A stretch of 64,000 nucleotides of DNA from Aquanectria penicillioides (GCA_003415625.1 PYIU01000003.1:6944001-7008000), one strand, 5' to 3'; positions 44,153 to 56,723 are shown, numbered from the stretch's first letter. Made by a program: numbers and translations. Notes: generated from the sequence alone by a model not told the origin.

Positions 44153-45202
44153 GAGGAAGGGCTAACGACGAGCGTGGACGATGGACAAGAACGGTAAAGA
44201 TGATGGATGGCTGGAGGCTGGCTTTGGGGAAGCGTGCGGCTCGCGCCGTAGATCGTGTCGCCACTCCACTCTCGGATTAATAAGGAAAGGTTTCAGTTGG
44301 GCGACGAGATGCTGTGGGCAAAATTGGGCTCGATAGGATACGATGCAATATGATGCGCTTCGGTGAAAAGGGGTCTATTCGCGTGGCTCGTTATTCTATG
44401 TCGAGGGAAGAAAAAAACGTCAGTCTGAGGCTGGGAGGGAGGAGGCCAGGTTTGGGCAAGGGGGCGGTATCGATTGGAGACGGCCCGCACGGGCTGGGGA
44501 GGTCCCCGGAGGCCGAAAAAACAGCTGCTGCCAGCGATACGGGTGCAGAACTCACCAAGAAGGGGATTTTGGCGATGCCTGTGTGGTTTCACGTCGCAGT
44601 GATAGATGGGCAGGAGTCGTGAGTGAGCTGATGGGAGGTTATGGTGATTCTGTCTCCCGGCTCGCTAAGCGCTGCTTGGCGTGTTCAAATTGGGGGCCAG
44701 ATACAGTGGAGCACACGCCCATTGACTCTGGCATGTGCTCACAGAGCACCCAGCACCACGCAACAAAGCGATGAACAGGCTGGAAGCTGCCTGGACGTTA
44801 TTCAGAGCTCGAATAAACACACGATCAAATGCCTCTCTGCTCGGATAGCCGCGTTGTGGAGCCAAAATGATGACCCACGATGAGGAGCCACGTGATGCTT
44901 TTACACAGTGGACACTGACTCGCGGCATCCACGGGCACTGTGCGCCGCGGTCCGTGCCACGGAAGAAGAGTTTCGCCGTTCTCCATCGTTCTGTCCATTC
45001 TGTGGCCAATCAAGGAGGGGTATGGGGGTCACGGTTATTGAATTGTCTCGTCGTCGAAAGATTGCCGTGGTGAGAGCTTCAACCCCCGGAAAGCATCCGA
45101 CAGACACCTCCGCATCGTGCCTCATTTTTTTGCTCAGTGAATACTAGAGAGGAAGCTCTCAGACTTGTTCAATCGCCCCGATTTAACTTTTTTTTCGTCG
45201 CA
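44153..45202. promoter_or_regulatory. Divergent promoter region (FHA protein / Mgr2)
   Basis: About 1 kb lies between divergent starts. A T-run directly precedes the Mgr2 start (about 45188-45195). ORFs in it are unconvincing. Confidence 0.45.
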
Positions 45203-45839
45203 ATGCCCCCCGTCGCGCCAATCGCGGGCCAGCACGGCCCCTCTAACGCCGATAAGTGTAGGTTGATTTCACATCGGGTTGCCCGAGGATGAGGCATAGG
45301 AGGAGCTTTTACTAACATTCAATGCGATGTAGTCAAGATGGGCCTCATGATGGGTGGAAGTACGATATCCCACAAGAGCCTCGGAGTCTCGACCTTTCTG
45401 ACATGCTTGCAGCCGTCGGCGTGATCATGGGCTTTGTTTTCGGTAACGTCGCCTGCATACCAATATTGACAACGAGGCGGGATAACCAAAGTTGCCATCA
45501 CACCATCTGGCATCTATTTGGCCCCCGACTGGCGAACAGCATGGATTACTGATACCCTAGCAGGCACCGTCAACATTTTCCGCTATGGAGCTGGTCCGAA
45601 CGGAATCATGAGGACCTTGGGCCAGTATATGCTCGGCTCTGGAGCCACCTTTGGGTAAGGCGCATTTGCGTGTTATCTTGTCATCGGTGCGGTATCACTG
45701 ACCAGGGCCCTGCAGCTTCTTCATGTCCATCGGTAGCGTCATCCGATCCGACGCCGACCCCAAGATGCACGAACTGTACATGCGAGCGCAGAGACGACCC
45801 ATAGTTATGATGGCAAACCCCGCCTGGAGGAGATCATAG
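45203..45839 (+). CDS. MGR2: Mgr2/Romo1-family TIM23-complex subunit, five small exons
   Basis: Exons at 45203-45257, 45333-45359, 45413-45442, 45564-45654 and 45716-45839 encode 108 residues. Every phase closes exactly. Mgr2 is an inner-membrane subunit of the TIM23 preprotein translocase that controls lateral release. Family signatures assemble across the junctions: DKFKMGLMMGGTVG (exons 1-3), GFVFGTVNIFRYGAGPNG (exons 3-4) and QYMLGSGATFGFFMSIGSVIR (exons 4-5), with two GxxxG-rich transmembrane helices. Exons 2 and 3 are only 27 and 30 nt. The C-terminal RAQRRPIVMMANPAWRRS is basic and matches fungal orthologues. Because of the microexons, simple ORF calling misses the gene entirely. Confidence 0.93.
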
Positions 45840-48721
45840 GAACGGCAGTAGTGGCGGGAGCATCAGAGGCGGCAGAGATGAGGGGATCATCTGCAGCTAA
45901 GGCGAGAGAGCCCAATACCCCCAGTGGACACCGATATTTCGCCCATGTACAGTCTGGCCGTTACGGCCGCATTCTGTAATATATCAACCAAAAGTTCTAC
46001 CGACCATGAACAGGGAACAGGGAGCAAGGAAACAATCTGACTGTGTTCGCCCTTCGGCAGACGGAGCGTCTTATTGGAGAGAAATGTTTCAACCGTGTCT
46101 ATGGCCCGTGTCAATACGGCTGAGTAGCCTCGTCGGGACGGAAGGCCGCCGCAGAGCGACGGAACACACTCCCACTACCCGAAGAATGTGGCTAACCTGC
46201 TGAGATGCGTAGCAACTAGAAACACCTGATCGACGGGTTCAGTGTGGGAGCGGCATGCTAGTAGGCTGCGAGTGGGCAGCATACAGGCAGTACCGTACTA
46301 GCACTGTCGGTGTCGGCCAACGACATCCACAAAACCAGTTGTGGCGTCTGCCTTGGGGGTGTCAATTGCACAGGCCTGGACATCTGAGGGGAGGATGTAC
46401 GTTGATGCGCTGATGCCGCTGCGACCCCCCGTGACCCCAGTATCCTCCATAGTAAAGCAATACCGTCACCGTTTCCTTGATACGAGGTTTGGGAGCCTTG
46501 TTTAGTGCTGGCGGGGTACCGGCACGCCGTGGAGGAGGTCGTTGGTCAGATAAGGTTTCCCGCCTCAGCCCTCCCGTCTCCCGCATATCATGAATGGAGT
46601 CCCGGGAGAGGGCCAAAGGACACCAAAAGGCTGCTGCACTGCCGGTTTCTGCAGCCAAAGCCTGCAATCCTTCCAGCGGGACAAATGGCTCATTTTTAAT
46701 TTTGCCGCGATTGGTCCTGGTGTTGTTGAGATACCAGGATGCGCCCAATCCGTAGCCAGCTGAGGCCCGACGCGATGTTCCACAACATCCACGCATGTTG
46801 GCTCGAGGGGACCGAAAGTGGTTATTTTCGCCTTAGCAGCCCTGGCAGGCCATCAAGCAGGAAAACCCGTTTCCTTGATGCTGGGCAGGCGGTGATGTTG
46901 CGCTGGTAGGCGGTATACCGACTGCCCTTCGCTGACAGGCGTGAGCAGCAGCGTCTAGAAGCGAGCCTCGCACCATGCCATGCCATTGCCACCAATCCGA
47001 GACGGACGCAGACCCAGTGCTCCCTAATCCCCCCTTGCCCTGCAATGTCCTGCGATGATGGTGCTGACATGCTGACTTGAGCTGCAGTTTGCCATGTTGC
47101 CATGCGACCCGCGTGCATCGATTATTGCACCCTACAACCCTTCCAGCAAGCCTCAAGCGCGTTTCTATGTACGGATACGGTTGCACACCCTTTTGTTCTA
47201 ACTTTGCATCGTGCCATGCCCAACGGCAATTGATTCTGCTACGGGCCAACGTGCCTAAGACGGAAATCACCGCCCCTCCCCCAGCTCCCAGACCTTCTCA
47301 CCGGCTGAGAGGCTGCAGCCAGAACCTGACGGTGCCTTCTGAGGACTGTTACAGGTTGCTGGGGCTTGTGGGTGCCCGTGAGAGGCTTGCAAGAGGCTTG
47401 CGAGAGGCGGCCGGGGAGGCTAAGAGCTAGGCGCCTCGGAGCCTTTCGAGCAGCAAGACACTGCTGGGGTCCCTGGGCCTTGCATTGACCCCCATCCACA
47501 CCAATCACGTTTGACGTGACCAGCCCCAGACTCGAGATCGCCTTCCAGTCGCAATGTCCATCGGATCCGGGCAGGGCCAAGACGGCTTGTTGTGGGGCGA
47601 CTGTTCGATTGATTCATACCCGAATCCTACATGGTCGCGATTCTAGCTGGTGCTACTGGCAGAAGAACGATATTCAGGCCTGTTTCCAACCCATTCAGAT
47701 GCGTGATGACTTGGCGCTAGGCATCGCCGAGCGGGCCAGAGGTCCCCAGAAGCCCATGCCCCCCTAGAACGGCCCGGGAGTTGCAGTTTCTAGCGGGTCT
47801 TCTCATACGCGGGTTCGTGTTCAGCATTGGGTTACTAAATGAGGACATCTCATTGGGTCCACTTTGCTTCTTAACATAGTGACAGGAACCCTTCGGCGGA
47901 TCATACCTCCAGCAGCTCGGTACTCGGCGGTCGGATTGTTACCTCTGTCCATGGTGTCATAGTTCATGGAGTATCCCTGGGGAGGCCCTGGGCATCCGAG
48001 GGAACCGAGTCGATCATGATGGACCCCGGGGGGCGCGACTTCACAACGCTCAGGACTCTTACTTCTCCACGATGAACCGTGTGCATCTCAATGGCTCCGC
48101 GTATTACCCCAATAGCCAACTCTCGCGATGCCATGACCTTGACTGCCGATCCTCTTGTTCTATTTACGCCCGCGTCCGAGGCTGAAGCCACCACACACAC
48201 CTCTCCTCTTGCCCGCCGCGATATGGGTCGTTGAGATAGAATGAAGCCGCCTGATAGGCGGCAGCGTACCTTCACGAGTGTCCCTGTATTGTCTCTTGGT
48301 GTGCTGACTGTCATCCTGCTTTGCAGCTCTACCTGAGCTATGCTTGAATGCCCCACCACCAACCAGTCCTGAGGAACAGCAGCTACCCTTCATGGCCCTT
48401 TCTGGGCTGTTATCCAATGTTGGCGTTGTGGTCGTGGATCCGAACTACCATCGTGGCTCGCCTAAGATGAGCCGTGGGGTGGCGTTGAGTTGGATTTCCA
48501 CCACGGGTGTTCGGCATGTGTGAGTTGTGCCTGGCCAGAACGAGGGCCTTAACTTTGAGCTTGTCTAGACTCTCAGCTGCTCTTCCGTTTTCCTGCAAGC
48601 GTATCTACATATATATAGGCCATGAAATCCTCTTTCATAATGAAGTTTTTTAATCCAGACCTTCCAACCTACAATCTCTGGGAGTCGTCAATCTTTCTGT
48701 GCTCTCTTCATTCGTTAAACC
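45840..48721. other. 2.9-kb intergenic region upstream of the multicopper oxidase
   Basis: The Mgr2 3' UTR lies at the left and a long upstream region of the oxidase at the right. A TATA-like sequence is annotated separately. ORFs up to 145 codons occur on both strands but are overlapping and feature-less. No tRNA or repeat family is seen. Confidence 0.5.
48610..48617 (+). promoter_or_regulatory. TATA-like box of the multicopper oxidase gene
   Basis: TATATATA lies 105 bp upstream of the chosen ATG. ATGs at 48622 and 48640, in another frame, would be upstream ORFs if transcription begins before them. Confidence 0.5.
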
Positions 48722-50731
48722 ATGGGCAACGCCGCCAGTGTCCAAGGGGTTGGCCCTGTCAACCACCTCAGTGCTCGAGCTGGTACACACCTCAATCGCT
48801 ACTCGCCTGGTTCTCTTGGAGGTTCCTGGTCCCAGTCTAAGACCAACGGGTAAGTTTCAACTTGCCTCCTTGCTTCTGTTGTCAAGTGATAAATGTTAAC
48901 GCCCTTTGATAGAAAGTCGGTCTTGGGAACATCTGATGCTCCCACCCTCCCCTATTTCCTCACAAACAACCCCACACCAAATGGGTTCCCTTGGAGTACC
49001 AAGACTTGCTTCACCAACTACTACAAGGATCACCCAAACACGGGTGTCATCAGAAAATATGACTTTGTCATCTCTCGTGGCAAGGTTGCCCCTGATGGCT
49101 ATGAGATTGACGGCCTGCTCGTCAATGGAGCCTTCCCTGGACCTACTATCGAGGCAAACTGGGGTGACACCATTCAAGTGACTGTCACCAACGATGTTGA
49201 TGACGAAGGTGTTGGTCTACACTGGCATGGATTCCTTCAGACCAAGGTCCCCTGGGAGGATGGTGTCCCTGGCATCACACAGTGCCCCATCGCCCCTGGG
49301 AAAAGCTTTACCTATCAGTTCATTGCTGAGCTGTATGGCACTAGCTGGTATCACTCTCATTACTCTGCCCAATATGCTGCTGGTTTGCTCGGTCCCATCG
49401 TTATCCATGGTCCTCGCCAGACGCGAGATTACGATATTGACATTGGCCCTGTCATGCTTGGTGACTGGTATCACAAGCCCTACTTTGAGCTTGTGGAGAC
49501 TGTCATGAAGGCAAACAGCACCGGCATTGTGTTCTCGGATAACAATCTCATCAACGGCAAGAACAACTTCAACTGCTCGACTCTGCCAGCCACCGATACC
49601 ACTACCTGCAACAGTGCAGCTGGTATCTCCAAGTTCAAGTTTACTCGCGGCAAGACTCACCGTCTTCGCCTCATCAACCACGGTGCTGAAGCCCTGCAGC
49701 GGTTCTCCATCGATGGCCACAACATGACTGTCATTGCCAACGACTATATCCAGATTGAACCCTACAACACCCAAGTTGTCACCCTGGGTATTGGTCAGCG
49801 TGTTGATGTTCTTGTCAAAGCCAACGGCAAACTCGACTCGTACTGGATGCGTGCCAACATCTCTTCTCCATGTAGTCTGGCTCTCAACCCCAACGCGCTG
49901 GCTGCTATCTACTATGACAAAGCCGACCAGACCAAGGAGCCCAAATCCACGGCGTGGAATGTGCCCGACCCAGCCACCTGTGTCAACGACGATCTGTCCC
50001 TCACTAAGCCTCTCATGAAGCTTCCCCTGCCCGCCGCTGATTTGACCTACGAATTTGAAGTTGCTCTCTTTACCAACTCCAGCGGCAACAACCTGTTCAG
50101 CTTTGACGGCGTTGATTTCCGAGGAAACTACAACAGTCCCACACTGCTTCTCGCCAAGTTGGGACAGACCGAGTTTGAGAAGCAGTGGAACGTCCGAAAC
50201 GTCGGCTCAGCCAAGAGTGTCAGAGTTAACGTTATCAATACCACCCCAATCCCGTAAGTTGACCACGCATAATCGCCATAATACGAGGGACGAAACTGAC
50301 GATTAAACCTAACAGCCACCCCCTCCATCTCCACGGTTTTAACATGTACATCCTCCACGAGGGCGCTGGTACTTGGGATGGCTCCACCGTTATCAACAGG
50401 AACAACCCCATGAGACGAGATGTAATCCAAGTCCGCGGTAGCGGCTATGTGGTGATCCAGTTTGACGCCGCTGGAAATCCTGGTATGTCGATCAATTCAC
50501 TGCTACCCTCCCCCATCAAGCCTCCCTGCTAACCTTGACCTTTCCCCAGGCGTTTGGCCCTTCCATTGCCACATTGCCTGGCACGTCTCTGCTGGGTTCT
50601 TGATCCAGTTCCTCGCGGATCCCTCTAGTGTCAAGAACTACCGCATCCCCAACACCGTCGCGCAGACCTGTCGCGACTGGGGTTCATGGACCCTGACCAA
50701 CATCCCGGCTCAGATTGACAGCGGTCTGTAA
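48722..50731 (+). CDS. Laccase-like multicopper oxidase without signal peptide
   Basis: Exons at 48722-48849, 48913-50253, 50316-50482 and 50550-50731 encode 605 residues with three cupredoxin domains. It oxidises phenolic-type substrates and reduces O2 to water. All four copper motifs are present: LHWHGF, SWYHSHYS, HPLHLHGF and FHCHIAWHVSAGF. The type-1 axial position is Phe (last residue of that motif) rather than the usual Leu or Met. The start is unusual: the ATG in AAACCATGG begins MGNAASVQG, which fits an N-myristoylation signal, and no hydrophobic secretion signal follows. An upstream exon with a signal peptide was looked for and not found. Several N-glycosylation sequons (NST, NCS, NMT) occur inside, so entry to the secretory pathway cannot be excluded. 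Confidence 0.9.
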
Positions 50732-51706
50732 ACGAGATCTGACCCCCCAGATAATCCCCACAACATTACGACTCAACCTAGCGCCGGACCTCTTTCTTTC
50801 GTTTTACCTTCTTCTTCTAGTCTAAGTTTCGTACCATGGTCCATAATGTGTTGGTTCTCGACAAAATGGAGAGATACACCCGCAACACCTCGTGGCCTAC
50901 CGTCCGTGCGGAGTATTATCAAACCTGGAGGCCGAGCGCCCAGCTTACGCAACGGATGGTTCGCGACAGAAAAGGCACCCTTTCCTCACCCCGTCTTCTT
51001 GCCTAAGATTCGTACGGTGACTTTTTCGGGGGGCGCCGTTCTCTATGAGACACACACCAAAGACCATTGGGCCTAGAGTCCGCTAATACGCGTACGAAGG
51101 ATTTTACCAACGGTTCACCTTTTTTCTTATTATTGCCTTATTCGGTCAACACCAGATTTGTTCATAAATTTGCTTTTGTAGAAGTATCTAGGGTTTAATG
51201 CAGTATATATCAGATTCAGTCAGGGACATATAATGGTCATAAAATCGTGCGTGCCCTATGCTTTTCCGCGGATTCTGGCCTCAACTGCCGTGCTGTGCCG
51301 CTCTATGCTATGCCGCCGTTGTGATATGACAATCAATGAAGCTCTCGTGACTCACCACACCTCCAGGGAAGCCCAGGCCATCTATCTAACCTTGTAGAGT
51401 CGCAGTCTGCGCCGCAATTAATAGCGTCCTCCTCTCTGCATGTAACACAAAAGATGACAGGGCAAGGAGAGGGGGGGGTGACTCAATCCCAGTCTGCCAT
51501 CAGCGTCATGCAGATCGACTACTGTACGCATCTCTATCAATGTGACCTATCTTGGGTGCATGGGGGCCGCGGCGCAAGATAGGGCTACCAGTATGTACAG
51601 CAAAGAAAAAGTATCAGCACTGCAACCCTCCCTTTCCAGCCCGGACATCCCACCAACCGCGGCAAATTCGTTATTCCTTTTCAATAGTTTCAATGTCCCC
51701 CCGGCT
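50732..51706. other. Convergent 3' intergenic region
   Basis: The oxidase and sirtuin genes converge here. AT-rich parts at 51110-51240 fit 3' UTR. No gene is supported. Confidence 0.5.
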
Positions 51707-53081
51707 CTAGTTCGCATCACTTTTGGGAGCTTGATTGGCGCCACGCATCCCCTCTGCCGCTGACTTGACCACGGTCGACTCAGGCTCCCCGGGATTCTCG
51801 GTGGTACCATGATTCGAAGTTGTGGGCGCTGCTGGGGAGTTTGCCGCCTCGTCGTTAGGAGCGCTACCGGTGTAACCTTTCCCATCCGCGGGCTCCGCGG
51901 CATCCGCCTTCTCTTCCTTTTCCTCAGTCTTCTCTTCAGTCTTCTGCTGAGTCTTGTTGGCGTCGTCAGATTTATCCGTCTGACCACCCTTCTCCTCACC
52001 CTCCACATCGTCATCTTGTTCAGCTTTTGCCTGACTGTGGCTGTCCTCGTTCCTGATAACGACGTTCTCGACTTCAGCTGCCAGCCTCTCTACTTCATCC
52101 TCCAGTCTTTCTTGGGCCTCCTTCTGGCCGCTCAGCTGTCTTTTGGCCTCTTTGTGGCCAACGACATCTCTCCAAAGCTGCTCCAGCTCGTCTCGCCACC
52201 CAAGCTCATCGGCCAGCTTGCGGATACCATCATCACATGAACCCAGCTCCATGACATCGTCAGTCCTGTTTCCAATCGTTCCGACACGCTCCATGTTGAA
52301 CAAAACTCGTGGCTTTCCCTGGGTAGTCAACTCCGGCAGACCAGCAAACGGATAGACAGACAAGCTGGTTCCGATAATCAACACTAGGTCAGCCATGGCT
52401 GCCTGGTAGGTGTTGTGATCGAAGGACTTGGGGAGAGGCTCGCCGAAGAAGACAATGTCCGGCTTGACGAGGCCATTGCAGTCATCCTCGCCGCAATGTG
52501 GTACCTTGCCAGCGAAGATATGCTCCTTCATCTTATCATCCGGAAACTCGGTCTTGCATTCGATGCAACGTTGCGTTGCGAAGCTGCCGTGTGCCTCGAT
52601 GATCTTTTCGGACGGCACTCCGGCGGCTCGCTCTAGACAGTCAATGTTCTGGGTGAAGAGCATCTGGAGAAGGCCCTTGCGGGCGAGAAGAGTGATGAAG
52701 ACATGGGAGACGGTGGGGTGGAATTTCCCAGGATAGAGCTCGTTAGCAAGAACATAGAAAGGCTCCGGATGCTGGCGGAAGTAGGAAATATCGAAGACGG
52801 CTTCGGCGTACGGCAGTTTCAGGCGCGCAAGGTTGTTGTAGAGGCCTGTCTTTGGCGATCGAAAGTCGGGAACTGCGAGGGGGTCGTCGTCAGAGACGCG
52901 CGGGGCCAAAAACGGTGGAACCAAACTTACTTCCTGCGGCGGTAGAAATACCCGCGCCTGTCAAGACAACAATCCTCTTGGCGCCGCCACTCTTGATATA
53001 GTCTGCGACAGCGGAGAGGCTCCGGTCGGTGAGGGTCTTGGGCGGGCCGCTGTCAATGAGGGAAGACTCCTCTTGTCCCAT
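51707..53081 (-). CDS. HST2: Hst2-type NAD-dependent deacetylase (sirtuin)
   Basis: Exons at 52931-53081 and 51707-52872 flank a 58-nt intron and encode 438 residues. The sirtuin core spans about residues 25-275: VVLTGAGISTAAGIPDFRSP across the junction, FTQNIDCLERAAG, catalytic His in IEAHGSFATQRC, zinc cysteines CIEC and CGEDDC, VKPDIVFFGEPLP, and LIIGTSLSVYPFAGL. The order and spacing fit class I sirtuins of the Hst2/SIRT2 group, which deacetylate H4K16 and shuttle between cytosol and nucleus. A C-terminal extension of about 160 residues is disordered and acidic, with Lys/Glu repeats (KTEEKTEEKEEKAD). It begins with a coiled-coil-like stretch (QKEAQERLEDEVERLAAEVE). Confidence 0.93.
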
Positions 53082-53807
53082 TCTGCGAGCGAGCCAACGT
53101 GGGACGCGGGGTGCTGGCTTGTTTCGATTTTTACGTCTTCGTCCTATTTTGGCGGCTGGTGCGCGGTAGATGCGATCTATGCGGCGTAGTACGATGGGCG
53201 CATTAGAGAGGCAAGGAAAAAAAAGGTTGTAGATGTAGAGGATGCGAAACGGGAGGGCTCTCGAAGGTGGGGTGGTGGGAGTGGTGGAGTTACTACATCA
53301 TCTTTTCGTTGCGGGTGGCGCTTATCGATAAAGGATGCAGATGCCTATAAGGTGAATTCACCAAGGGATTTTCCGGGCAACGAGGCACTGCTAATATGGG
53401 GCACGCAAGGATAGCCCGCATAATGCAGAGTGCGCAATTGGTTAGTTGCGTCAAGCATGGAAACTATGAAGCACATGGTGGTGTTGTTTCAGCCTAGCAG
53501 AGGCTGACGACCTGGCTGATTTCGATGTCGTCATGACAGAATCCGGAGCGGATGGCTAGGATTATGAGGAAGCATCAAGTTGCTGTGAATCCACAAAAAG
53601 AAACATGGTTGAAGATGATTGGGGACTTGAAAAAGTCCCGGGATGCCGCTTTCATTAGAGAAGGCGAAGCGACGTAAGTGTCTATAAGCGATCGTGATAA
53701 ATAAGTAGAACCGAGCCAGCTCCGTGAAATTCAGAGCCCATACCAAACCCATCCTGTACGTCAACGCCAAGCAATGCCAAATTCGAAGACTCATCCCTTG
53801 ATCATGT
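53082..53807. other. Intergenic region between sirtuin and NC2-beta genes
   Basis: This 726-bp gap holds the sirtuin promoter and the NC2-beta 3' UTR. No gene is supported. Confidence 0.5.
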
Positions 53808-54821
53808 TCAGCCGTGGCGTTGTCGCGCCTGGGCAAACTGTTCCTCCTGCAACCGGGCGAGCTCTTCCATTGACATTCCGCTGTTAGCGAATTTGTCGGC
53901 CTTCTTTTCACGTCCCTACACTTGAGTTAGCTTCCGCGAAAGGACGTGTTGAAGGGGTGCTTGTGTGCCGCTTACCTTTTGGACTTCTTTATGCTCGGCA
54001 GCGGCCTCCATTACGGCGGGCACATAGTCAGAGAAGCCTAGCTGTTCGAGGGCTTTGGTGATGTGATCGCATGCAATAGTCTTCTTAGCCTCCTTCTCCG
54101 AGATTTCGTTGGCTTCAGAGGAGATGAGAGTGATGAACTCGACACAGCACTCAATGAGAAGATCACGGGCCTCCTTGGCAAAGGCAACCCCAGCTGAGGG
54201 TGGCAGGATTTCGGTTACAATCTTTTGGACAGTAGCTGGTAATACGGGTCAGCGGTGTGAGTGTTGGTAATTTGTATATGGTGTGTATACATACCTTTGG
54301 GAAGAGACAGGTCATCGTTGCCTACAGAGCGGGGAGGAGTTAGGATCAGAATCCAAGTCTGCTTTGAGGGGGTGCAACGTAGCGGACCAGCACCAGCGTC
54401 GAATTTGGCCCAGTAGCGATCTTGGGCAGGCAATCGCATGATGAGATAGATAATGTGTTGATGGATAAGATTAGGGAAAGGAAATGAAGGGGGTATTCTG
54501 GAGTTAGACGGCAAGGCGAGATGGAAGTGAAGCGGTCATGACAAGTTCATGGGAGTCCCAGGCGGCCCAGGCGGAATAGCTCATGAGGCAGTTATGTGTA
54601 AATAATGAAGTGGCCATCATGGCTTGGTCATGATTCACTGAAAGGGTTGGATTGGAAGTGAATGAACATGAGCAGTGATGCACACAACAACCTTGTGGGA
54701 AAGCGTTGACGGTGCTTCATCCAATCTTCACCCAGTAGAACAGTAGATGGGCCAGGCAGGTCCGAACAAATGAGAGACAAAAGGACAGCAAGAACTCACC
54801 TCCAAACTCGTGGTCCGACAT
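53808..54821 (-). CDS. NCB2: Negative cofactor 2 subunit beta (Dr1), histone-fold
   Basis: Four exons (54800-54821, 54295-54321, 53976-54235, 53808-53915) encode 138 residues; every phase closes. NC2-beta pairs with NC2-alpha, binds TBP on DNA and represses or redistributes TFIID and preinitiation complex assembly. The histone fold follows MSDHEFGGNDDLSLPKATV: QKIVTEILPP, then AKEARDLLIECCVEFITLIS, SEANEISEKEAKKTIACDHI and KALEQLGFSDYVPAV. The C-terminal helix is FANSGMSMEELARLQEEQF. Exons 1 and 2 are 22 and 27 nt, separated by a 478-nt intron, so the family N-terminus is only seen when both microexons are included. Confidence 0.93.
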
Positions 54822-56723
54822 TTTTGCAACAAAGGCTGTGCAGTGAAACTAATAATTGAAACTCGTGACAAGCACAGCTGGCTGCCAAGCGGCACCTTAG
54901 GGCGTGACGTTGAGATATAGGAAAGCTGGGCGGAGTGGCGGCGCGGGCTGGGAACGTGCAGGGGGGATCGCGGCGCGCGGGCAAACAACAGACCAGACAG
55001 CGACAGTAAGTGGAAGTGGGAGTGGAAGGAGAAGGGTAAGACAGCGAGGGAGGACGGAGCGAGTGCGGCAAGAGATAAATGGGAGATGCCTGGCGTCAAA
55101 AACTGAAGCTGCAGGCGTTGGCTCGTCCCTCGATGGATGAATGGATAAAGGGCGTCTTTGTTGCGCTTCCCGGGGCTGTCCACAATGCTGTGTGCGCGCG
55201 GCGGCGGCGTCGGGCTGTTTCTGGCTATGGCGATGTCGTAACAAGTGCGATCAAGAGTTGCTCATGGGCAATGAGTGGTGGGGCAAGCCAGCCTCTTTTG
55301 TATCTGCGCTCCCGCCGCTCTCATCACTCGCGCGTGCCAAAAAAGGGCCCGCCGCCTGAGCCAAGGCCCAATGGCCTCCAATGACAGGGCCGCAGGGCCC
55401 CCTAGCGACCGCTGTGGAGGGGCTTGAGGGGCTCTTGGGGCCTCTTCCAGTGAGAGTTTAGGTCGCTGGCACCAGGCTTCAGTGGAGGCTTCAGGCTCTG
55501 TTTGATTGCCTGGGGCTGAAAAAAAAAATTCATATTGCCCGCGCACCGCCCGCGCCAGCCCAAATCAACCAAAGCCGCCATGTGCAAAGCCACATTTCAC
55601 CTGTTGCGACCGACACGCTCCTCACCCTCGAGCACCCACTCGCTCGCAGATCCGGCAGCACGCGCCACATCTTCGCTCCCACTCGCGCGTCCTGGCCCCT
55701 GCCCAGTGCACGGACCAGCTCCAGAGCTTCTGACTTTTGTCGCCGAAATTTCCTCTCGCAATTTTTCTTCTTCCTTCTTCATCACCATCATCATTCACTT
55801 TTGGCTCTGGTCGAGCCTCGAGCCGAGTTTGACAATGGCTGCCTATCCTGCTCCATTGACTCTTTCTCCCTTTGTTGCTATTCTCTCGGAGTAGAATGGC
55901 TGATTGCCGTCGTGCAAACATGCCTGCTCCAAGTCCCCAGCTCCGTTGTTCCTATCTGGTAAGTTTTTTTTCTCTTTCGCATTTGCCCTGGGATCATGTC
56001 CTTGTCCCTTGCCCTCGCGCCTAACGAGCGCTGGCACCATCGAATGACGAAATACGATGTCGCCCCAGTCTTAAGAGGTCCGACAAGCCTCTTATGCTGA
56101 ATGACCTAGTCTTATGCCAAATAGACGCATCTGATCGACCACAATTCTCCGTCACTTTTGTCTCGGCCATTTTTCGTGTTGGCATTCGCTAACGTGTACA
56201 AGACTAGGAACAATCCAACTTGCAATTGTAAGAACTTCATTTGGCAGCCATGCCTTCACTCCCATCGACCGACCTGCCGTGATGCCCTTTGCTATCTGGT
56301 ACTATCAAATACCGACGTCTCATGACGGAAACATTCGATAGCCTGAGCGCATTTCACACAGCCGCTTATATGCTTGACTCTTGCAAGAACGTCGAGCTAA
56401 TCAGTGGTTCAGTGTTGCGTTCCCCAGATAATACCATCGGCCCTTGCGCACTGTGTCGTGTCGTTGCCAATAGCTGCACAAGTCAAAAGGTAAGATTTTC
56501 AACTTTTCTTTTTTTTCACAAACAATTTAGAAAACAAATGCTATGATGAAGAAACTTACATTCCATGCTAATACTGAAACCCGCATGTGGAGTAAAATAA
56601 GAGCTTTTCATCTTTCGACTGACTTGCATTTTTTGTTTCTACTTTATATTGTCTGATTATCTATTCAAGACCCAAAGCTAACAATGCTTGAGATACAGGA
56701 AAATGACCCATCCATTTGTCCAA
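54822..56723. other. 1.9-kb intergenic region
   Basis: The NC2-beta promoter lies at the left (54822-55500); the SDR 3' UTR at the right. The segment 55540-55960 is plus-strand CT-rich and ends with GTAAGT (from 55960), resembling a 5' leader and intron of an untranslated or non-coding transcript. No coding exon follows. Confidence 0.45.
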
